A stretch of DNA of 39,826 nt from Clostridia bacterium (GTDB lineage: Bacteria; Bacillota; Clostridia; Oscillospirales; QAKW01). Position numbers and translations under genes: made by a program. Positions within the stretch are counted from its first letter, which is position 1. Every line of letters starts with the position of its first letter. Of this stretch, positions 7,081-13,756 are shown piece by piece. Below the pieces are notes generated by a model. It was not told where the DNA came from. It searched no databases and saw only the letters and a program-made list of their open reading frames with translations. The stretch covers positions 1 through 39,826 of the forward strand of contig JAFSHF010000004.1 of assembly GCA_017440465.1 (NCBI GenBank), written 5' to 3'.

Positions 7081-8796
7081 ATGACAAGACGACAAATCGC
7101 TTTCAGCGTCATCGCTTCGCTTTTGCTTATCGCCTTTATCGTCCCTGCGCTCTTTCACCGCATAGACTTTGAACAAAAAACCAAAGTTTATGTGGTTGCG
7201 GTCGATGCAACCCGCTTGGAAAAGTTTTTCCAAGGCGAGAAATTGGCAACGGTCTTGAGCGACTACAAAAATGCCGGCACCACCACCGCTGTCATCCACG
7301 AAAAGCGCGGTAAATACGACGAAAGTACCATCGAATATGCAAAAAGAGCGGGACTGAATATTGCTCTATCCCCCGATATGACTTTTGCCGACGATGGAAA
7401 TTTAGAAGAATTAATTCAGAAATATGCGGTAAAGTATATCAAACTGCAAAAAGGCATCTGGGGCAAGCAATATGAATCCTACGACAAAAGCAGCCCGGTT
7501 TGCGATCTTATCGATCGCTATGATCTCACCTTGATTTTGACCGAAAACATTATGCAGCTCGGCAACCAGCAGCCGCGCAACTACGACGATTATATCGAGG
7601 CCGCCGACGGAAAGATCCTGCGGGCATATACCACCTATTTCACAACGAATATTGAGCAAAAGTATTATCCCGCCGTCTATTATCAAATGTTTAATTCCGC
7701 CTATGATCGCAATACGCGTTTTATCACCGTTAAGCAATTAGAGGACAAAGGATATACCGAGCAAGAAAATGCGCAACGGACACAAGAAAACATTCGTCTG
7801 TTCTGCGATAAAATGGACTCGTTGGGCTATCGTAACGAAGGAGAATTCAACTATAACGATTATACCCCCAACCGCCCGTTGATCTCTGCTGCCGCCGCAG
7901 CGATCGCTGTTTTTATGATCGCTTTGATTCTTGATCTTCTTTTCAAAAAGCCCATTCCTTATCTGCTCTGTATTACCCTCGGATGTGCGGCGATTGCCTT
8001 TTTAGCAACATTTATTCTTCCCGAATCGATGCTCTTGCTGTATCCCACCGCTTTCGCAACGATTGCTCCCTGCTTCGGCGTAGCTATCTTTTTGATCTAT
8101 ATTCGCAAAATGAGAGAGCACCAAGGAATGGCGACACTTTTATTGAGTTCGGCCGGTCTTTCCTTGGCATTGATCGCCATCTGCGGCGGGACAATGGCGG
8201 CGCTTTTAAGCGGTCCGGAATATTATTTGAATAATCTCGATTTCCGCGGGGTTAAAGCTTCTCTTACCATCCCCTTGGTTTTTGCAGGAGCGTTACTGCT
8301 GATCTGGTCTTATAAAAAAAGAAGCCTTGCCGAATATAAAGAACTTGCTATCCATACGGCAAAGCAATTCCGCTGGTATCATCTGCTGATCGTTGCTGCA
8401 GTCGCAATTATCGGTTATGTTTATATCAAACGAAGCGGCAATGTCAACCATATCTCCTTTTTTGAAACCAACTTCCGCAATTGGCTGACCGATACCTTTG
8501 CCGCCCGCCCGCGCACCAAAGATTTCCTCTTGGCGTGGCCCTGCTTCACCCTTTATATTTACTATGCCAAAACCAACAAAGCACCTTTGATTCAATGGAT
8601 CTTCGGGCTTGGCTCAGCCCTGCTTTTTGCCTCGTCCATAAACACGTTCTGCCATTCGTTCACCCTTGCAGAAACGATGTTTTTAAGAGTGGCGACCGGC
8701 TTGCTGTTCGGCATTGTCTGCTCTGCCGCCTTCTATGGACTGAATTTACTCATTTTGAAACTATTTTCCTTATTAAACAAGAAAACGGAATGCTGA
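7081..8796 (+). CDS. DUF5693-like multi-spanning membrane protein
   Basis: 571 residues, no known function. One N-terminal anchor helix (about 7-25, FSVIASLLLIAFIVPALF) is followed by a soluble, probably extracytoplasmic domain to about residue 265 and then by some nine membrane helices to the C terminus. The soluble part (VVAVDATRLEKFF..., ALSPDMTF..., IKLQKGIWG) resembles the N-terminal region of DUF5693 proteins from Clostridia; I recognise this family from its overall layout but cannot confirm it without a profile search. Its ribosome binding site AGGAG overlaps the murJ stop codon, so it is tightly co-expressed with the flippase. The stop codon lies in the loop of the terminator. Confidence 0.65.
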   Translation: MTRRQIAFSVIASLLLIAFIVPALFHRIDFEQKTKVYVVAVDATRLEKFFQGEKLATVLSDYKNAGTTTAVIHEKRGKYDESTIEYAKRAGLNIALSPDMTFADDGNLEELIQKYAVKYIKLQKGIWGKQYESYDKSSPVCDLIDRYDLTLILTENIMQLGNQQPRNYDDYIEAADGKILRAYTTYFTTNIEQKYYPAVYYQMFNSAYDRNTRFITVKQLEDKGYTEQENAQRTQENIRLFCDKMDSLGYRNEGEFNYNDYTPNRPLISAAAAAIAVFMIALILDLLFKKPIPYLLCITLGCAAIAFLATFILPESMLLLYPTAFATIAPCFGVAIFLIYIRKMREHQGMATLLLSSAGLSLALIAICGGTMAALLSGPEYYLNNLDFRGVKASLTIPLVFAGALLLIWSYKKRSLAEYKELAIHTAKQFRWYHLLIVAAVAIIGYVYIKRSGNVNHISFFETNFRNWLTDTFAARPRTKDFLLAWPCFTLYIYYAKTNKAPLIQWIFGLGSALLFASSINTFCHSFTLAETMFLRVATGLLFGIVCSAAFYGLNLLILKLFSLLNKKTEC

Positions 8797-8809
8797 CGCA
8801 TTCCGTTTT
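8782..8809. terminator. Bidirectional terminator after the DUF5693-like gene
   Basis: 12-bp stem AAAACGGAATGC / GCATTCCGTTTT with loop TGAC. The DUF5693 stop codon TGA is in the loop. T-rich tails on both strands serve both this gene and the convergent PAP2 gene. Confidence 0.85.
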
Positions 8810-8811
8810 TC

Positions 8812-9462
8812 TTATTTTCCCCAACGGCGAACAACCGCATAAAAGAGCAGTACCAACCCCGCCGAAAGAATCATCCCCGCAATAATATCCGTAAACCAAT
8901 GAACACCGGAAATTAACCGTCCAAAAACAGTAACAACCATAATCAAAACCGCTGTCACATTCAAAAAAATTCTCAAATATTTTTGACCGGAAAGCAAATA
9001 ATCAAACATTATTATAGCTGTAGACATAATGCAAAGAACCAGAATGGTATGAGACGATGGATACGACGCTTCCAACGCTCCGTTCATTAAGATCGGCCGA
9101 TAATTTACAATCATATGTTCAAATAAAATATAGATTGAAATTACAAGGACATAAAATACTCCTAACGCAATAATTTGCCGATCGACCTTCTTAATACTTT
9201 TACGTATAATGAACTGTATAAGCCCCAAAAACGCAAAGCCCAAAGCAAAGCAGATTGCAATAATGCCCAACCAATCTGTGATATGATACCATATGAGATT
9301 TACTCCAATATGTTCTGCAAAATACCGATTGACAGAAGCCAACCCAACCGATGACCCATCAGGACCGATGGATTGAACATCAACGACTAAAATCGCACCT
9401 GTCAAGATAACAAATAATATCATTAAAAATCCTGATACACACAATAGTTTTTTGAAATTCAC
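8812..9462 (-). CDS. PAP2-family membrane phosphatase
   Basis: 216 residues with about six membrane helices. The phosphatidic-acid-phosphatase signature is visible: YRP at 121-123 (end of motif 1), PSSHT at 135-139 (motif 2) and GRLISGVHWFTD at 181-192 (motif 3), giving R122, H138, R182, H188 and D192 as expected catalytic residues. Motif 1 normally begins with a lysine seven residues before the arginine; here that position is E115. Family members dephosphorylate undecaprenyl pyrophosphate, phosphatidic acid or similar lipids outside the membrane. The start is GTG at 9460-9462 with GAGGA upstream. It is a single gene between two terminators. Confidence 0.85.
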   Translation of the reverse strand: MNFKKLLCVSGFLMILFVILTGAILVVDVQSIGPDGSSVGLASVNRYFAEHIGVNLIWYHITDWLGIIAICFALGFAFLGLIQFIIRKSIKKVDRQIIALGVFYVLVISIYILFEHMIVNYRPILMNGALEASYPSSHTILVLCIMSTAIIMFDYLLSGQKYLRIFLNVTAVLIMVVTVFGRLISGVHWFTDIIAGMILSAGLVLLFYAVVRRWGK

Positions 9463-9555
9463 TTATTTTTTCCTCGCTTTTTTTATTGCAGCCTGCCTCT
9501 GTAGTATATCGAGATCCCACGGCAAAAGCAAGAAACCAATCGTCACATACTGCAA

Positions 9556-9586
9556 AAAGCCCCGACACGAATCGTGTCGGGGCTTT
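9556..9586. terminator. Terminator after the XRE regulator gene
   Basis: A long GC-rich palindrome: AAAGCCCCGACAC pairs with GTGTCGGGGCTTT around a short GAATC-type loop. On the minus strand it is followed by TTTTTGCAG, directly after the regulator stop codon. Confidence 0.85.
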
Positions 9587-9589
9587 ATT

Positions 9590-10198
9590 TCATTTAATTG
9601 CTTTTTTCTTCATCCACAAAAATAGTTTACCCAAAAAGAATAGGAACATAAATGCGACAACATAAGGTTCTTTGACCGCTCCGAAGAACAAGGTGGCCAC
9701 CATACTAATTGAGAGCGATATTTTTTCAAAAACATTGCCCCATTGCTCTTTGAACTTATGGAAAAACAAAAGTTCAAATGCCCCCATTAAAGTTAAAATA
9801 ATAAAAAATAGCCAATAGATCAAAGAAACTCCTGACAAGACATCAGAAAATAAAAACAAATTCACCGAATATCCACCCTTGGGGTTCCAGTACAACGGTA
9901 GAAAGACAAGCAAAATTGCCGCCACATCCAAAACCCCAAAAATCGCATTATATATTCTCTTGAGATTATTTTGATTTTCCTTTTCCGCAACAACAATAAG
10001 TTCGTCTCCAGATAATAGATCATCAATCGTAATTTCAAACACATTTGCAATACCCTTCAACGACTCTATATTCGGATATCCTTTGCCGCTTTCCCATTTG
10101 GATACAGCGGTCCTGGAAACGAACAGTTTTTCCGCAAGTTGTTCTTGCGTCATATTTTTTTGTTTTCTTAAATATTGTAATTTCTCGTTAAAATCCAT
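9590..10198 (-). CDS. XRE-family HTH regulator with C-terminal membrane segments
   Basis: 202 residues from the ATG at 10196-10198. Residues about 5-62 are a classic XRE/Cro helix-turn-helix (LRKQKNMTQEQLAEKLFVSR followed by TAVSKWESGKGYPNIESL). The rest has three to four hydrophobic segments (about 88-105, 118-150, 165-195), so it is probably a membrane-tethered regulator. An upstream in-frame TTG at 10219 would lengthen it by seven residues but lies inside nadE; the ATG just after the nadE stop is the better choice. It is the last gene of ygiQ-nadE-XRE. The ligand and target genes are unknown; such HTH-plus-membrane proteins are common in Clostridia. Confidence 0.8.
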   Translation of the reverse strand: MDFNEKLQYLRKQKNMTQEQLAEKLFVSRTAVSKWESGKGYPNIESLKGIANVFEITIDDLLSGDELIVVAEKENQNNLKRIYNAIFGVLDVAAILLVFLPLYWNPKGGYSVNLFLFSDVLSGVSLIYWLFFIILTLMGAFELLFFHKFKEQWGNVFEKISLSISMVATLFFGAVKEPYVVAFMFLFFLGKLFLWMKKKAIK

Positions 10199-10202
10199 AA
10201 TC

Positions 10203-10934
10203 TTATAGTTCCGGTTCAAAAGACGGCATTAACTGCAATTTAAAAAGATTCTTACGATGCAAATCATCAATGCGTTCTTTTTTTACCATATCCTCAATTT
10301 TACCGGTGCGGATATAACGATCCAATTCCGCATAGGTAAAGCCCAAATTCTCTTCGTCGGTCTTTCCGCAAAGCCCATCGATCGGCGTTTTATCCACCAG
10401 ATCATCGGGCAACCCTGCAAGCCTTCCGAGTTCTTTCACCTCTTGCACCGTCAGATTGCATAACGGCGAAAAATCCCCCGCCGCATCCCCATAGCGTGTG
10501 GAATACCCCACCCAATCTTCCGAAAGATTGCAGGTATTGACAACGCGTCCGTTACAGCATTGAGAGATCATATAGACAGCCGCCATCCGAATGCGAGGCG
10601 GCAGATTGGTATTACTTTGCGGTGTCAATTCAATTTCGGCCGGAACCGCCGATTTTAAGCCCTCTACAGCATCTTTAATGTTGATCACATAATGTTTGAT
10701 CCCCAGATGACGAACCAATTTATAAGCCATATCAATATCGTGTTGCTCGCCGCAAGGCATCAAAACGCCGATGACGCGATCTTTCCCCAATGCCTCCACG
10801 CACAATGCGGCGGCAACGGAACTATCCTTTCCGCCCGAAATACCGAGAACCGCATTGCAGTCGGGGCCGTTTTCTTCAAAAAAAGAACGGATCCATTCCA
10901 CACACTCGTTTTTAATCTTTTTAGCATCAAACAT
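10203..10934 (-). CDS. nadE: NAD(+) synthase, ammonia-dependent type
   Basis: Last step of NAD synthesis: amidates deamido-NAD using ATP and ammonia. 243 residues, the short form without a glutaminase domain. The ATP pyrophosphatase loop SGGKDS is at 33-38. Other family segments are NTCNLSEDWVGYSTRYGDAAGDFSPLCNLT (split here as NTCNLSEDW and GYSTRYGDAAGDFSPL) and DKTPIDGLCGKTDEENLGF near the C terminus. Its ATG overlaps the stop of ygiQ by one base (TAATG), which implies translational coupling. The ammonia source is not encoded here. Confidence 0.95.
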   Translation of the reverse strand: MFDAKKIKNECVEWIRSFFEENGPDCNAVLGISGGKDSSVAAALCVEALGKDRVIGVLMPCGEQHDIDMAYKLVRHLGIKHYVINIKDAVEGLKSAVPAEIELTPQSNTNLPPRIRMAAVYMISQCCNGRVVNTCNLSEDWVGYSTRYGDAAGDFSPLCNLTVQEVKELGRLAGLPDDLVDKTPIDGLCGKTDEENLGFTYAELDRYIRTGKIEDMVKKERIDDLHRKNLFKLQLMPSFEPEL

Positions 10935-12685
10935 TATTTTCTTCTCCTGTTCTTTCGATGGGCTATCGGTTTCTTTTGCCCAAGCAATGCCCGTTGCGCC
11001 CGCTTTTCCTCCGGCGAGGTTGCCACATATACCTTTCGATTACTAAAGGGATCGATGCCGGTATAATACATCACCGTTGCCGCAGTTCCGGGGGTGGGAT
11101 AAAAATCCTGCACCTGCTCGGACCGCACGCGATTTTTTTGCATATAGGCCGCCAACCGCTCGGCACTCTTCATCGTCGACCCCGGATGGGACGACATCAA
11201 GTACGGAACGACGTATTGCTCCAGACCCGCTTTTTTGCTCGCTGCATTAAACCGAGCCACAAATTTTTCATACACTTCATAGGATGGTTTTCCCATCAAT
11301 GATAATACTTCAGGGCAAATATGTTCCGGTGCCGCCCGCAACTGCCCCGAAACGTGCCGCTTGGCAAGAACCTCGACAAACATCCCGCCATAGGCTTTAT
11401 CCGCCATCACATAGTCGTGGCGGATTCCCGACCGAACAAACACCTTTTTGACGCCTTTGACTGCGCTCGCTCTACGCAACAGTTCCAAATATTCGCTATG
11501 ATCTTTGATCAGATTCGGGCAAATGTTCGGCGATAAGCATCGCCGATCGGTGCAGACCCCTTTTTTTCCTTCGGCAACCGCTTTGCAAGGGCCTGTCCTG
11601 AAGTTTGCGGTAGGACCGCCGATATCGTGGATATATCCTTTAAAATCCGGTTGCTTTGCTAAAAGTTCCACTTCTTCAATCACAGAATCAATGCTGCGCG
11701 AGGTTACCGCGCGCCCTTGATGATACGCAATGGCGCAAAAAGCGCATCCGCCGAAACACCCACGATTATGGGTGATGGAAAATTCCACTTCCGTTAACGC
11801 AGGAATTCCCTTTTTTCCATACGAAGGATGGGGCTTGCGGGTATACGAAAGTTGCGCCAAATCATCCAGCTCCGCCGTATTCAACGGAAGCGACGGCGGA
11901 TTTTGCACCAGCATCCCCTCATCGTAAAGTTCGCACAAGATTTTACCGCCGACCGCATCGCAATTTTGATATTGCGTTTTGAAGGAGGATGCATATTTCA
12001 ATTTATCCGAAGCAATGGTTTTATAATCGGGCAGGCGAATGATTGCCCCTTTGGGCTTATAATCCCGCTCAGCAATAAACGCCGTCCCGCGAACGTCGCG
12101 TATTTTATGAATCGGAATTCCACGCTCCAATAATTCGGCAATGCGCAAAATAGCGCGTTCGCCCATTCCGTAACTCAAAAGATCAGCACCGCTATCAATT
12201 AAAATGCTCTTTCGGATTCGATTCTCCCAATAATCGTAATGGGAAAACCGCCGCAAAGACGCCTCGATCCCTCCGATAACAATGGGGACATCCCCATAGG
12301 CTTCGCGGATCTTATTGCAGTAGACGATCACCGCCCGATCGGGTCGTTTCCCAATCTTTCCATCGGGAGAATAGTAATCGTAGTCCCTGCGCCGTTTGGC
12401 AACGGTATAATTGGCGACCATCGAATCAATATTGCCCGCATTGACCAAAAACGCCAAGCGCGGTCGACCGAACCGTTCAAAATCCTTGGTAGAACGCCAA
12501 TCGGGTTGCGGGATCACCGCCACCGAAAAACCCGCCCTTTCCAATAGGCGCCCGATCAGCGCCGTTCCAAAGGACGGATGGTCAATGTAAGCATCCCCGC
12601 TCACAATTATAAAATCTGGCTGCCCGATCCCAAGCTCTTCCAATTCCTTTTGGGATACCGGCAACGGATGTTTTGCAATTTCCAT
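10934..12685 (-). CDS. YgiQ family radical SAM protein
   Basis: 583 residues of the UPF0313/YgiQ family. The radical-SAM cluster motif CFGGCAFC is at about residue 311-318, in FSITHNRGCFGGCAFCAI. The N-terminal region (DFIIVSGDAYIDHPSFGTAL, then IGRLLERAG) matches the family start. The reaction is unknown although the family is widespread in bacteria. The C-terminal basic tail (AHRKNRRRK) is usual for YgiQ. It is first in an operon with nadE and an XRE regulator and is driven by a good promoter at 12706-12734. It is shorter than the E. coli homologue but in the range of clostridial members. Confidence 0.9.
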   Translation of the reverse strand: MEIAKHPLPVSQKELEELGIGQPDFIIVSGDAYIDHPSFGTALIGRLLERAGFSVAVIPQPDWRSTKDFERFGRPRLAFLVNAGNIDSMVANYTVAKRRRDYDYYSPDGKIGKRPDRAVIVYCNKIREAYGDVPIVIGGIEASLRRFSHYDYWENRIRKSILIDSGADLLSYGMGERAILRIAELLERGIPIHKIRDVRGTAFIAERDYKPKGAIIRLPDYKTIASDKLKYASSFKTQYQNCDAVGGKILCELYDEGMLVQNPPSLPLNTAELDDLAQLSYTRKPHPSYGKKGIPALTEVEFSITHNRGCFGGCAFCAIAYHQGRAVTSRSIDSVIEEVELLAKQPDFKGYIHDIGGPTANFRTGPCKAVAEGKKGVCTDRRCLSPNICPNLIKDHSEYLELLRRASAVKGVKKVFVRSGIRHDYVMADKAYGGMFVEVLAKRHVSGQLRAAPEHICPEVLSLMGKPSYEVYEKFVARFNAASKKAGLEQYVVPYLMSSHPGSTMKSAERLAAYMQKNRVRSEQVQDFYPTPGTAATVMYYTGIDPFSNRKVYVATSPEEKRAQRALLGQKKPIAHRKNRRRK

Positions 12686-12705
12686 ATAATATACCTCTAA
12701 TCAAT

Positions 12706-12734
12706 ATTTTATTTTAACTACCTTAAAAAGTCAA
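12706..12734 (-). promoter_or_regulatory. Promoter of the ygiQ operon
   Basis: Minus strand TTGACT (12729-12734), 17-base spacer, TAAAAT (12706-12711), 20 bases before the ygiQ ATG. Its -35 box is 6 bases from the -35 box of the divergent FliB-like gene. Confidence 0.7.
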
Positions 12735-12740
12735 GTTGTA

Positions 12741-12768
12741 TTGATTTTTCATCCCAATATGCTATACT
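12741..12768 (+). promoter_or_regulatory. Promoter of the FliB-like gene (probably leaderless)
   Basis: TTGATT (12741-12746), 16-base spacer, TATACT (12763-12768). The ATG at 12776 is 7 bases past the -10 box, at the expected transcription start, and no ribosome binding site is present. Confidence 0.6.
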
Positions 12769-12775
12769 TTTAACT

Positions 12776-13669
12776 ATGAAAACAATTAAACCGAATTATT
12801 ACGACAATTTTAAATGCATTGCGCAGCATTGCAACCATAACTGCTGCATCGGATGGGAGATCGATATCGATCCCGATACACTCGCATATTATCAAGAAAT
12901 GCCCTCCCCTTGGGGCGATAAACTGCGCTCCCACATCTCCCTGAACGATACCCCGCACTTTATTTTGGGCAGAAACGACCGTTGCCCTTTTCTAAACGAC
13001 GACAATCTATGTGACCTGATCTGCGCGTTCGGCGAAGATGGATTATGCAATATCTGCGCAGACCATCCGCGATTCTTCAATGAATTTTCCGATCGCATCG
13101 AATGTGGCTTGGGCTTATGCTGTGAAGAAGCCGCACGATTGATCCTAAGCCAAAATGAGCCGGTACAGTTTTCAGCAGATGAAGATTCCGCAGAAAATGC
13201 AACAGCGGAAGAACGCGATTTTTTTAAACTTCGCCAAGATATTTATTCTGTTTTACAAGATCGTTCCATCCCAATGAATCAACGGATCGATCAGCTGTTT
13301 GATGCATATTCTGTCAAGCAACTTCCACCATTATCCGATTTTAAAAAAATCTATCGAAGTTTGGAGCGTATGGATCCGCAATGGGATCATTATATTGATC
13401 AGTTTGTAGACACCGATTGGTCTCATCATTGGGAAATCCCTTGCGAGCAGTTGGCTGTTTATTTGGTATATCGCCACCTTGCAGGAGCATTGAAAGACGG
13501 TCAATTGAAAGAACGTATCCGTTTTATTGCATTGACACTCCGCATTTTCAATTGCCTTATTCGCAATAGAACAACCCTTGAAGACCTTTATGAAATCGCC
13601 CGCCTCTATTCCGCCGAAATCGAATATTCCGATGAGAATATCGAGATCCTTTTAGGCCACTTAAGGTGA
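12776..13669 (+). CDS. FliB-like cysteine-rich protein (lysine-N-methylase family name)
   Basis: 297 residues. The N-terminal 116 residues hold twelve cysteines: C14, C19, C23, C24, C70, C79, C83, C91, C94, C110, C115, C116, in patterns such as CIAQHCNHNCCIGW and CDLICAFGEDGLCNICADHP. This matches the N-terminal region of proteins named flagellin lysine-N-methylase (FliB) and the related YkgJ-type cysteine cluster, likely to bind zinc or an iron-sulfur cluster. The C-terminal half is helical without recognisable motifs. No flagellar gene is in the window, and stand-alone homologues are frequent in non-motile Clostridia, so methylation of flagellin should not be assumed. The promoter places transcription start at the ATG. 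Confidence 0.7.
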   Translation: MKTIKPNYYDNFKCIAQHCNHNCCIGWEIDIDPDTLAYYQEMPSPWGDKLRSHISLNDTPHFILGRNDRCPFLNDDNLCDLICAFGEDGLCNICADHPRFFNEFSDRIECGLGLCCEEAARLILSQNEPVQFSADEDSAENATAEERDFFKLRQDIYSVLQDRSIPMNQRIDQLFDAYSVKQLPPLSDFKKIYRSLERMDPQWDHYIDQFVDTDWSHHWEIPCEQLAVYLVYRHLAGALKDGQLKERIRFIALTLRIFNCLIRNRTTLEDLYEIARLYSAEIEYSDENIEILLGHLR

Positions 13670-13672
13670 TAA

Positions 13673-13698
13673 ATACCCCTGCCAAACGGCAGGGGTAT
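13673..13698 (+). terminator. Terminator after the FliB-like gene
   Basis: 11-bp stem ATACCCCTGCC / GGCAGGGGTAT with loop AAAC, followed by a weak T-rich tail AGTTATAT. Confidence 0.65.
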
Positions 13699-13756
13699 AG
13701 TTATATGTCCATCTTCTTTCGCATATTAATATCTAAAAAAGCGAAAGGAAACGCGA

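Noticed and set aside
12776-13669. Calling the FliB-like gene part of a flagellar system
   Set aside because: No flagellar gene is present in the window and the family is common in non-motile Clostridia.
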